From contig JAFYSZ010000020.1 in the NCBI GenBank assembly GCA_017559135.1, forward strand, positions 1 to 64,000: DNA of 64,000 nt, in the 5' to 3' direction. Positions within the stretch are counted from its first letter, which is position 1. Every line of letters starts with the position of its first letter. The notes under the pieces were generated by a model, which saw nothing but the letters and a program-made list of their open reading frames with translations, did no database searches and was not told the DNA's origin. Origin of the DNA: Bacteroidales bacterium (GTDB lineage: Bacteria; Bacteroidota; Bacteroidia; Bacteroidales; P3). Positions 37,332 to 46,082 of this stretch are shown here, one piece after another. The translations under genes and the position numbers were made by a program.

Positions 37332-38316
37332 TATAAGTTTTCAATATCCCTATTTATTGTTTTTATTATTGTTATTGCCTTTGATGTTTATTTATCAGAG
37401 GTATTACGACAAAAGAAAAGCAACAAATATTATATATTCAGATATTTCGCAATTCGCAACTGCAAGAAAAACTTTCAAATTAAGAATAAGACAATTGCCA
37501 GATTATTTTAGGATGTTGGCAGTTGCACTTATAATAATAGCAATTGCAAGGCCACAGTTAAATACATCAAAAGATGAAAAAAGCATAGAGGGAATAGATA
37601 TTGTTTTGACCTTAGATGTTTCCACTTCAATGTTAGCAGAAGACTTTAAACCAAACAGGTTAGAGTCGGCAAAAAGTGTAGCAAAAGAATTTATAGAGAA
37701 TAGGAAAAACGATAATATAGGAATAGTAGTGTTTGCAGGTGAAGCCTATACGAAATGTCCCTCAACAATTGACCATACCGTGTTATTGAATCTATTATCC
37801 TCAACCGAAAGTGGGCAAATAGATGACGGGACTGCCATAGGTGATGGATTAGCAACGGCAATAAACAGAGTAAAAGACACAAAAGCCAAAAGTAAAGTAA
37901 TAATTCTAATAACAGACGGCGTGAATAATATGGGAGCAATTGACCCTTTGACCGCAGCAAGTATTGCAAAAGAATATAATATTAGAATTTACACAATAGG
38001 AATAGGTAAAAAAGGACATGCACCTTATCCTTTTTACACGCCTTTTGGTAAACAATACCAAAATGTTGAAGTAAAAATTGACGAAGATTTGTTAAAAGAA
38101 GTTGCAAATACAACTGGTGGACAATATTTCCGTTCAACAAAAAATTCCTCTTTGCAAGAAATTTTTAAAGAAATAGACAAAATGGAAAAAACCAAAATAG
38201 ACGTATCTTTATACAAACATACAAAAGACATTGGTGGTAGTTTCATTTTGTTAGCCTTGATTATTTTAATTATAGAAATGCTTTTACGCAAAACATATTT
38301 AAGAACAAATCCGTAA
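37315..38316 (+). CDS. batA: BatA, membrane-bound VWA domain protein
   Basis: About 333 residues from the ATG at 37315 (an upstream TTG at 37306 is possible). Two N-terminal helices, then a VWA domain with MIDAS motif LDVSTSMLAEDFKPNRLESAK (key part DVSTS) and a C-terminal helix (~312-330). Overlaps the previous gene by 17 nt. Bat proteins are linked to oxidative or aeration tolerance in Bacteroides. Confidence 0.93.
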   Translation: MNLISNISFQYPYLLFLLLLLPLMFIYQRYYDKRKATNIIYSDISQFATARKTFKLRIRQLPDYFRMLAVALIIIAIARPQLNTSKDEKSIEGIDIVLTLDVSTSMLAEDFKPNRLESAKSVAKEFIENRKNDNIGIVVFAGEAYTKCPSTIDHTVLLNLLSSTESGQIDDGTAIGDGLATAINRVKDTKAKSKVIILITDGVNNMGAIDPLTAASIAKEYNIRIYTIGIGKKGHAPYPFYTPFGKQYQNVEVKIDEDLLKEVANTTGGQYFRSTKNSSLQEIFKEIDKMEKTKIDVSLYKHTKDIGGSFILLALIILIIEMLLRKTYLRTNP

Positions 38317-38321
38317 TTACA

Positions 38322-39359
38322 ATGATACGTTTAGAGAATCCTCAGTTTTTATATTTATGGATATTGATTCCGATATTTTATTTATTGCATTACCTATATA
38401 TAAAAGCGAAAAAAAAGAAACTAAAAGAGTTTGCAGAAGAAAAAACTCAACAAATAATCGTACCAGACTTGTCAATAGGAAAACAATACTTCAAGTTTAC
38501 TTTGTGGAATTTTTCTTTGTTCTTTTTAATATTAGCTTTGGCAAATCCTCAAAAAGGAACATCCGTTGAAAAACAAGAACGCACAGGTACAGACCTTATG
38601 GTGTGTTTAGATGTCTCGAACAGTATGTTAGCAGAAGACTTGAAGCCAAACAGAATCAGCAGAGCAAAACAAGCTTTGATACAATTAGTTAATCAATTAG
38701 AAGGAGACAGAATAGGAATAGTCGTTTTTGCAGGGACAAGCGTTGTTCACCTTCCGATAACTTCGGATTACACAGCAGCAAAGACTTTTATAGAAGTAAT
38801 AGATACTAAATTGATAGAAACACAAGGTACAGCTATAGCCGAAAGTTTAGAAAAAGCATATTCAGCCTTTGAAAATCAAGATGAGACCAAACGTTCAAGA
38901 AGTATTATTCTTATTTCAGACGGAGAAGACAATGAAGATGGAGTATTGGATGTTGTAAAAGAAATAGCGAAAGAAGGAGTAGTGATAAATACTATTGGAT
39001 TAGGACAAAAAGAAGGTACACCAATACCTTTTTACGATAGAAAAGGTAGAGCTCAATACAAGAAAGATGCTAATGGAAATATAGTCTTGACTAAATTAAA
39101 CGAAAAACTATTAAAAGAAATAGCAGAAGAAGGCAAAGGAGTGTATATTCGTGCAAATAATACCTCAATAGGTTTGGATAATATTTTAGCAAGAATAAAT
39201 AAAATGGAGAAAAACGAATACGAAGCAGTAGCATATAAAAATTACGAAAGCAAATTTCATATTTTTGCAATCATTTCATTGCTTTTTCTCTTATTTGAGT
39301 GGATTATTTTTGAGAAAAAAAATAAATATATCAATAGAAAATTATTTTTTGGAGAGTAA
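38322..39359 (+). CDS. batB: BatB, membrane-bound VWA domain protein
   Basis: 345 residues, a paralogue of BatA: N-terminal helices at ~10-25 and ~60-80, VWA MIDAS CLDVSNSMLAEDL (~95-107), TAIAESLEKAYSAF, and a C-terminal helix (~312-330). 5 nt after batA. Confidence 0.93.
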   Translation: MIRLENPQFLYLWILIPIFYLLHYLYIKAKKKKLKEFAEEKTQQIIVPDLSIGKQYFKFTLWNFSLFFLILALANPQKGTSVEKQERTGTDLMVCLDVSNSMLAEDLKPNRISRAKQALIQLVNQLEGDRIGIVVFAGTSVVHLPITSDYTAAKTFIEVIDTKLIETQGTAIAESLEKAYSAFENQDETKRSRSIILISDGEDNEDGVLDVVKEIAKEGVVINTIGLGQKEGTPIPFYDRKGRAQYKKDANGNIVLTKLNEKLLKEIAEEGKGVYIRANNTSIGLDNILARINKMEKNEYEAVAYKNYESKFHIFAIISLLFLLFEWIIFEKKNKYINRKLFFGE

Positions 39360-39374
39360 AATCAGTTAGCGATT

Positions 39375-40097
39375 ATGAATAAGAATTTTATCTTTTTATT
39401 ATTTGTATTGGTATTCTTATCCTCATGTGATAAAGAAAAAAGAAAACTAAGAGAAGGTAACGATTACTATGAAGAATTGAACTACTCGCAAGCAGAAGAA
39501 CAATATCGCAAAGCCTTAGTAGCAGATAGCAATTACCTAAAAGCACAATACAATTTAGCGAATGCGAGTTACAAGCAACAAAATGCCGAAAAACTACAAA
39601 CAGCAAAGAAATATTACGAAGAATATCTAAAAGGTAATTCATACACAGATACAATCAACAATGCAAATACTACTTACAATAGAGGAAATGTTAATTTTCA
39701 ATTATTCAATGCAGATACAACAATTGAAGCTTCTGCAAAAATGGATTATTTACATCAAGCTCTTGAAGATTACAAACAAGCACTTAGATTAAATCCGCAA
39801 GATAGTGCAGCAAAATACAATTTAGCACTAACTCAATACTTGTTAAAGAAAAATCAAAACCAGAATCAACAAAAACAACAGCAGCAAAATCAGCAACAAC
39901 AGAATCAACAACAACAACAGCAACAGCAAAAAAAAGATAACTCAGACACTCCACCGCAGCAAAAACGAATGAAAGACAAAAAAGACACAGAAAGAATGTT
40001 AGAAGCATTAAAAAATAATGAAAAAAACACATTAGAAAGAGTAAAGAAAAAGGAAGAACAACAAGTTCAAAAGAGATATATAGAAAAAGATTGGTAA
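39375..40097 (+). CDS. batC: BatC-like TPR lipoprotein
   Basis: 240 residues. A lipobox FLSSC (Cys near residue 19) marks a lipoprotein. Two or three TPR units (~30-155) are followed by a low-complexity glutamine-rich stretch (~160-190, mostly Q with N and K) and a basic tail (~200-240). TPR protein of the Bat operon. Confidence 0.88.
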   Translation: MNKNFIFLLFVLVFLSSCDKEKRKLREGNDYYEELNYSQAEEQYRKALVADSNYLKAQYNLANASYKQQNAEKLQTAKKYYEEYLKGNSYTDTINNANTTYNRGNVNFQLFNADTTIEASAKMDYLHQALEDYKQALRLNPQDSAAKYNLALTQYLLKKNQNQNQQKQQQQNQQQQNQQQQQQQQKKDNSDTPPQQKRMKDKKDTERMLEALKNNEKNTLERVKKKEEQQVQKRYIEKDW

Positions 40098-40100
40098 ACG

Positions 40101-42704
40101 ATGAAAAAACAAATAACATTATTTATTTTTGCTATACTTTATTCAATAGCACTCTTATCTCAGGAAATAGAATTTAAGGTTGAAGCACCAAAAATCGTAG
40201 GTAAAGACGAGCGATTCAAAGTAAGTTTTGTTATAAATGATGATAGTCCAAAGAATTTTATTGCACCCACATTCCAAGATGTTAATATCCTAAGTGGCCC
40301 TAATGTGATGCGAAATTCCTCTGTTCGTATTATCAACGGCAAAAGGGAAGCAAGTACATCTACAACGTACACTTATTTTTTACAAAGCATAAATACAGGA
40401 ATAATAACAATACCTCCTGCAAAAGTAAGGGTAAAAGACAGAACTTATTACACAAAAGCAGTAAACATTAAGGTAGAAAAAAATCCTAATTTAAATCAAC
40501 GAGCAAAAAATGACCCTAATTACGATCCTTATAAGCACGCCCAAAGACCGCAAGTCAAAAAATTAGACGAGAAATCAGTATTTGTAAAAGCAATACCAAA
40601 CAAAACAAAAGTATCTCTTGGAGAAGAAATCATAGTATCATATAAACTCTATACCCTTGTTCCTATTTCGGAATATCAAGTAGATAAAATACCACTTTCA
40701 CAAGGCTTTTGGGTTGAAGAATTAGACGATCAACAGTCGCCTTCACTTGAAAAAGAAATCATAGACGGCAAACTATATCAAGTAGCAACCTTGCGACAAG
40801 TTTTAGTCTATCCACAAAAAACAGGAAAACTTAAAATAGAACCTATGGGCTTAGAAGTATTAGCTCATATCCGAACAGGAGAAACAAGAAACGAAAGACA
40901 CTTAACAGGAGATCCTATAATAGATGCGTTTTTTAATGATCCGTTTTTTTCAAGACCAACACCGGTTGTTGAAACAGTTAATAAAAAATTAAAAACTAAT
41001 TCTTTGGATATAGAAGTTGTACCTTTACCGCCATTAGATACACCTTTCTCAGGGGCAGTAGGACAATTTATTATAGAAACTAAAATAGACACAACTCAAT
41101 GCAAAACAAATGAGGCAATAACTCTTGAATACACAATAAAAGGGAAAGGAAATCTAACTTTAATTGATGAATTAAGGCTTCAATTACCAGACGAATTTGA
41201 AGTATTTGAGCCAAAAATCACAGATAATATATCAAAAACCTCAGCAGGTCAAAGAGGAGAAAGAACATTCCAATACATAATTATCCCAAGAATAGAAGGA
41301 AAATTTAAAATTCCGTCATTAGAGTTCACATACTACGATATTGAGAAAAACAAATACGAAGTCTTAGAAACAAAAGAGTATTCTCTCTCGATAGCAAAAG
41401 GAGATAATGGAGATGATTACGTAAATCAACTTGCCGAAAAAGCAAAATACAATAATATGGATATTCTTGATATACCATATAGATATGATAACAATTTTGT
41501 TTTATCAAAACCATTCCATAGTTTTTGGTTTTACTTTTTGATAATCTTAATAATATCTTTGTTGATCTTGATGATAAAACTTACAAAGACACAAATCGAG
41601 AAGAATAAAGATGTTGTTGCACTTCGATTAAGAAAAGCAAACAAGGTAGCAGTAAAACGATTAAAGCAAGCAAAAATATATTTAGACAATCAACAGTTTT
41701 CAGAATTTGAAACCGAGATAGGTCAAGCATTGTGGAACTATTTGTCAGATAAATTTAAAATTGCTCGTTTTGATTTAAATGCAGAATATATTATAAGGCA
41801 ACTTAAAAAAAGTGAACTAAGTAAAGAGTTATTAGAAAATACACTTTCACTCTTAGAAAAATGCGAATACGTACGTTTTTCTCAAAACAAAGGTACACAA
41901 CTCTATAAAGAATTATTTTTGCAGACAGAAGAGTTAATCACAGAAATAGAAAATCAAATGATGTTGATAAAAAAACAAAAGAAAAAGGCAAAAAAAACTT
42001 TCATAATAACAATCGCTCTATTGCTAAGTGCGACCTTATCTATACAATCACAAAACATATATCAAGGAATCCATGCTTACGAATCACAAGATTATGAAAA
42101 AGCCCTTGAAATCTATAAACAACTTGAAAAAATCGAACCCTCAGCAGAACTTTACAACAACATAGCAAATACATATTTTAGAATGAGTGATTATGTCAAT
42201 AGTACACTTTATTATGAAAAAGCATTAAAACTTTTTCCTCGCAATGAAATATATCAAGTCAATAATAAAATATCAAAAACACGACTAATTGGAGATGTTT
42301 ACAAAATCCCAGAATTTTTTTTGAATCGTTGGATAAAAAGTATTTACAATTTGTTCACGCCAATGACTTGGGCAATATTGACATTAGCACTATTACTTTT
42401 TGCAGCAATATTGTTTTTTATTTATTATTTTAGTTCAGACAAAAAAGTTTTGTTTTTCTATTTAATGTTATCCTGTTTTATTTTGTCAATATTTTCATTT
42501 TCTTTTGGTTTGGCACGAGAAAACGCAATACACTCCCAAGATTATGCAATAGTTATTAAACTTTCGGAAGAGAATCAATCTAAACAAAAACTATTTAAAG
42601 GACAAAAAGTAGAAATTAAAGAAAGAAAATTAGAAAAAATAAGAGTTCAAACCGAAGATGGTAAAGAATATTGGATAGAAAAAGATATGGTTGAAATAAT
42701 TTAA
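40101..42704 (+). CDS. BatD-BatE fusion protein
   Basis: 867 residues. N-terminal signal peptide, BatD (oxygen tolerance) beta domains (~20-440), membrane helix (~475-495) and a cytoplasmic helical part to ~635. Then a second membrane or signal-like helix (~630-650, TFIITIALLLSATLSI), a TPR pair (~655-720, LEIYKQLEKIEPSAELYNNIANTYF), two more helices (~755-810) and an SH3-like end. The second half corresponds to BatE, normally a separate gene in Bacteroides. Confidence 0.85.
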   Translation: MKKQITLFIFAILYSIALLSQEIEFKVEAPKIVGKDERFKVSFVINDDSPKNFIAPTFQDVNILSGPNVMRNSSVRIINGKREASTSTTYTYFLQSINTGIITIPPAKVRVKDRTYYTKAVNIKVEKNPNLNQRAKNDPNYDPYKHAQRPQVKKLDEKSVFVKAIPNKTKVSLGEEIIVSYKLYTLVPISEYQVDKIPLSQGFWVEELDDQQSPSLEKEIIDGKLYQVATLRQVLVYPQKTGKLKIEPMGLEVLAHIRTGETRNERHLTGDPIIDAFFNDPFFSRPTPVVETVNKKLKTNSLDIEVVPLPPLDTPFSGAVGQFIIETKIDTTQCKTNEAITLEYTIKGKGNLTLIDELRLQLPDEFEVFEPKITDNISKTSAGQRGERTFQYIIIPRIEGKFKIPSLEFTYYDIEKNKYEVLETKEYSLSIAKGDNGDDYVNQLAEKAKYNNMDILDIPYRYDNNFVLSKPFHSFWFYFLIILIISLLILMIKLTKTQIEKNKDVVALRLRKANKVAVKRLKQAKIYLDNQQFSEFETEIGQALWNYLSDKFKIARFDLNAEYIIRQLKKSELSKELLENTLSLLEKCEYVRFSQNKGTQLYKELFLQTEELITEIENQMMLIKKQKKKAKKTFIITIALLLSATLSIQSQNIYQGIHAYESQDYEKALEIYKQLEKIEPSAELYNNIANTYFRMSDYVNSTLYYEKALKLFPRNEIYQVNNKISKTRLIGDVYKIPEFFLNRWIKSIYNLFTPMTWAILTLALLLFAAILFFIYYFSSDKKVLFFYLMLSCFILSIFSFSFGLARENAIHSQDYAIVIKLSEENQSKQKLFKGQKVEIKERKLEKIRVQTEDGKEYWIEKDMVEII

Positions 42705-42711
42705 CGACTTT

Positions 42712-43143
42712 ATGAGAGAAGACTGTGTTGAACAAAAAGGAGTTGTGATAAAAAAACAACAAGACAAAATAATAGTAAAAATAGAGCAAAAATCCACTTG
42801 CTCATCTTGTCGTGCGAGGGGAGCATGTACAAGTTTAGACAAAAAAGACAAAGAAATTGAAATAAAAACACAAGACACACAGAATTACAACATAGGAGAT
42901 GAGGTTATAATTACGATAACCACAAAATTAGGAATGAAAGCCGTACTTATAGCCTTTGTTTTGCCTTTAATACTACTTGTTATAGCTTTGTTTTTAAGCA
43001 TAAAACTATTCTCTCTTGCTCAATCAATATCTGCACTTGTCTCTTTATTAGTAGTTGCTGCTTATTATTTTTTTTTGTATAAGCAAAATCATTTATTAAG
43101 CAAAGAATTTAATTTCTCAATCAAAGAAAAAATAACCGAATAA
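42712..43143 (+). CDS. RseC/SoxR-reducing-system family membrane protein
   Basis: 143 residues. N-terminal GVVIKKQQDKIIVKIEQ and cysteine cluster CSSCRARGAC (~31-40), GDEVIITI, then two membrane helices (~80-103, ~108-125). RseC-like proteins usually precede an Rnf complex operon in Bacteroidetes; here no rnf gene follows. 7 nt after batDE. Confidence 0.88.
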   Translation: MREDCVEQKGVVIKKQQDKIIVKIEQKSTCSSCRARGACTSLDKKDKEIEIKTQDTQNYNIGDEVIITITTKLGMKAVLIAFVLPLILLVIALFLSIKLFSLAQSISALVSLLVVAAYYFFLYKQNHLLSKEFNFSIKEKITE

Positions 43144-43154
43144 AATAGATAAAT

Positions 43155-46034
43155 ATGAAAAAAATCATTTACTCATTTATTTTAATGTTGTTTACAATCA
43201 ATATTTCACAATCACAAACAACGCAAGAGTTTATTCCATTTGGATTAACAAGCAGTGAAATTGATCCAAGTAATGCAACACTTTCGTGGCGTTCGCATCA
43301 AAGTGCAGATTTTTGGCAATTGCTCTATCAAGCCGCACTTGCCGATGAGCCAACTCAATTAATACTTAGTGATACCGTAGCATATTTAAGCAATCTTATG
43401 CCAAACACTCGTTATGCTTGGAAAATAAGAATGATAGATGTCGATGGAGATACAAGTATGTGGAGCTCTGAAAATTATTTCTATACTTTGAGTGATGATA
43501 CCCTTTGTCCACAAGTAGCAGATATGTATTTAGGAACGATTACTAACAATTCGGTAAACATTCAATGGCAACCTGCCGAAGGAACAAATACTTGGCAAGT
43601 CGTGTGTGGTGAGTTAGGAACAAATCCCGACAATTCCGATCAAATTATTCAAACACAAAATTACGAATATACATTTAATCAAGAATTTATTGAAGGAAAT
43701 CAATATCAATTTGCTTTAAGAACAAATTGTCAAGGAGCATTTAGTCCATGGAAATACCTTTACGCAAAATATTTGAATGAAAATAGTGTATTTCAATTAC
43801 CAATTCAAATAGATTTTGAAGACACATTAGAAAATAAATATGTGGGAACAATTAGTTCTACCGAAAATCCGTGGAGGATTTCCTCTGCAATAAATGGTAG
43901 TAACTTTGGAAGTAGAGCTCTTCACGTATCAAACGGTAATAATTACGCTTGTAACAATGAGGTTTTATCGGTTAGTTATGCTTATATTGACTTTTATATA
44001 CCAGAATATGCAGAAAGTTTCTATGTGGATTTTAGTTATCATACTCAAACCCAACTTGAAAACGCAGGATTAAAACTTTATCTTATTGCACCAGGCTCTT
44101 CTGTAAGTATTAACAGCCTTCCGAGTATGCAAGACCAAATAGGGCAAAATGTTTACCGAGGAGGAAACAATCAATGGATAAGAGAACACATAGAATTACC
44201 ACTTCATCATATCGGAACAACAAGAAGACTCCTTTTTGTATGGTATAACTCAAATCAAGCACCAACTTCTCATGCTGTTGCAATAGATGATATTTATCTT
44301 ACAGCACGCTATTGTGCAACACCTGATAATTTGGAAGCTAATTATATAACATCATCTTCTGCAATATTGACTTGGGATTTTGCAGAAACGCAATCTGCTT
44401 TTAATTTACAATTTAGAAGAGAACAAGACACTACTTGGACACTCCTTAATGCAATAACACCAAACTATTTATTAGAAAATTTACAACATAGCACAGAATA
44501 TGTTTACCGAGTGCAAGCCGACTGTGGCGAAGAGCAAAGTTTATGGTCTGATACAATAAAATTTACAACAAATACATTGATTCCATCACCTGAAAATCTA
44601 ACGATTAACAATTATTCATATAATTCAGCACATCTTTCTTGGGACAACAATCTTTATGCTGAGAGTTATGAGGTTGAAGCCGTATTAACAACAAATAATA
44701 CCTCAACAATTTATCAAACAACATTGAATAATATAGAATTAACACAATTATTGCCAAATTCTATCTACCAAATAAGTGTAAAAGCTATTTCACAAACACA
44801 AGATACCAGCCTTTCAACTCAAATTTTCTTACATACACTTTGTTCTCCTCAGACAGAATACCCTTATTATGTAGAAGATACGATTTCTTTCTCGACACAA
44901 TCTTCTTTTTGCAATATTTCAGATTGTTGGAGAATATATGCAGATACTCTTTTCTCTCCAATCTTTGATATAAACACCTTATACAATCCGTATTTGACTT
45001 TTGAATACTATTCTTTGCAAGGAGTGATTTCCAAATTGTTTGTTTCAGTAGATGCTGAGCCTTGGCAAGAAATGAATTTCAACTTTGTGAACGGACAAAA
45101 TCAAATTTCTCTCATGGGATTTTTAGGAAACAATGGTGTTCGTTTTGCAATCCACTCCGCAATGGACACTTTACCAGAAAGAGTCTATGAAATAAGGAAT
45201 TTTTCTATTAAAGACACTTGTTTAAGTCCGGAAAACATAACAATAAACCATATAACAGATAATTCTGCTCAAATAGAATGGCAAACAATAGGCAATATTA
45301 CTCAACATAGTCTTGAAATTATAAACACACAAGAGGCAGATACACTTACTTTCTCAGAAGTAAGTTCACCATTCGTTGTTTCGGATCTTTCTCCTATGCA
45401 AGAATACAAAGTAATACTTTATTCAACCTGTCAAAATCAACAAGCCTTAAATTCTCTTGAAGAATATTTTACAACAATTTCAACATCGCAAACCTGTCTT
45501 ACACCAGAAAATTTCGTATGTCAGCACTATCAAGTAAAAGGAGACGAAACCATCATTTGTACATGGGATGCGGTAGAAGATAATCCTTATATTCAATGGG
45601 AAATTCAGTACAAAGAAAGATTAGCTGTTAATTATGAATCAGATGTTGTTTCTATTTATCCACGTTTTACACTTAGAAACCTTGATATGGGACAACAATT
45701 CGATTTCAGAGTTAGAGCAATATGTTCGGTAGGTGATACTTCATCTTGGACAGAAGTTGTTCAAGTAACCGTAGGCGAACAATCGCTTTCTCCAAATCAA
45801 TATAGTGGAAAATTAGTAAAGATTTACCCGAACCCAAGCGATAGTGTAATTTTCATAGACACAGATGCAATAGAATTAAAAAATGCTCAACTTGTAGATG
45901 CCTATGGAAGAGTAATCAGAGCGTGGGATATATTGCCAAGAGAAATAGATGTCTCAACCGTAGAAGCAGGAAATTATATCCTAAACTTCACTATGGACAA
46001 TCAGCCTGTAAGTAGGAAAATAACAATTCAGTAA
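43155..46034 (+). CDS. Fibronectin type III repeat protein with T9SS sorting domain
   Basis: 959 residues. Signal peptide (…TINISQSQ), at least five FN3-like modules with SLTW/WxLxW and YxxRVQA-type strands (~20-110, 115-200, 395-475, 480-570, 690-870), two MAM- or jelly-roll-like segments (~215-390, 590-680), and a C-terminal sorting domain (LVKIYPNPSDSVIFIDT ... GNYILNFT). Predicted surface or extracellular adhesion/degradation scaffold; no catalytic site recognised. Confidence 0.87.
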   Translation: MKKIIYSFILMLFTINISQSQTTQEFIPFGLTSSEIDPSNATLSWRSHQSADFWQLLYQAALADEPTQLILSDTVAYLSNLMPNTRYAWKIRMIDVDGDTSMWSSENYFYTLSDDTLCPQVADMYLGTITNNSVNIQWQPAEGTNTWQVVCGELGTNPDNSDQIIQTQNYEYTFNQEFIEGNQYQFALRTNCQGAFSPWKYLYAKYLNENSVFQLPIQIDFEDTLENKYVGTISSTENPWRISSAINGSNFGSRALHVSNGNNYACNNEVLSVSYAYIDFYIPEYAESFYVDFSYHTQTQLENAGLKLYLIAPGSSVSINSLPSMQDQIGQNVYRGGNNQWIREHIELPLHHIGTTRRLLFVWYNSNQAPTSHAVAIDDIYLTARYCATPDNLEANYITSSSAILTWDFAETQSAFNLQFRREQDTTWTLLNAITPNYLLENLQHSTEYVYRVQADCGEEQSLWSDTIKFTTNTLIPSPENLTINNYSYNSAHLSWDNNLYAESYEVEAVLTTNNTSTIYQTTLNNIELTQLLPNSIYQISVKAISQTQDTSLSTQIFLHTLCSPQTEYPYYVEDTISFSTQSSFCNISDCWRIYADTLFSPIFDINTLYNPYLTFEYYSLQGVISKLFVSVDAEPWQEMNFNFVNGQNQISLMGFLGNNGVRFAIHSAMDTLPERVYEIRNFSIKDTCLSPENITINHITDNSAQIEWQTIGNITQHSLEIINTQEADTLTFSEVSSPFVVSDLSPMQEYKVILYSTCQNQQALNSLEEYFTTISTSQTCLTPENFVCQHYQVKGDETIICTWDAVEDNPYIQWEIQYKERLAVNYESDVVSIYPRFTLRNLDMGQQFDFRVRAICSVGDTSSWTEVVQVTVGEQSLSPNQYSGKLVKIYPNPSDSVIFIDTDAIELKNAQLVDAYGRVIRAWDILPREIDVSTVEAGNYILNFTMDNQPVSRKITIQ

Positions 46035-46041
46035 AAGCAAA

Positions 46042-46082
46042 AAATAAAGACTAAGAGTTATTTTTCTTAGTCTTTATTTTTG
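46042..46082. terminator. Bidirectional terminator
   Basis: AATAAAGACTAAGA pairs with TCTTAGTCTTTATT, A and T runs on both sides. Shared by the convergent FN3 gene and the Fe-S protein gene, whose last codons fall in the hairpin. Confidence 0.85.
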
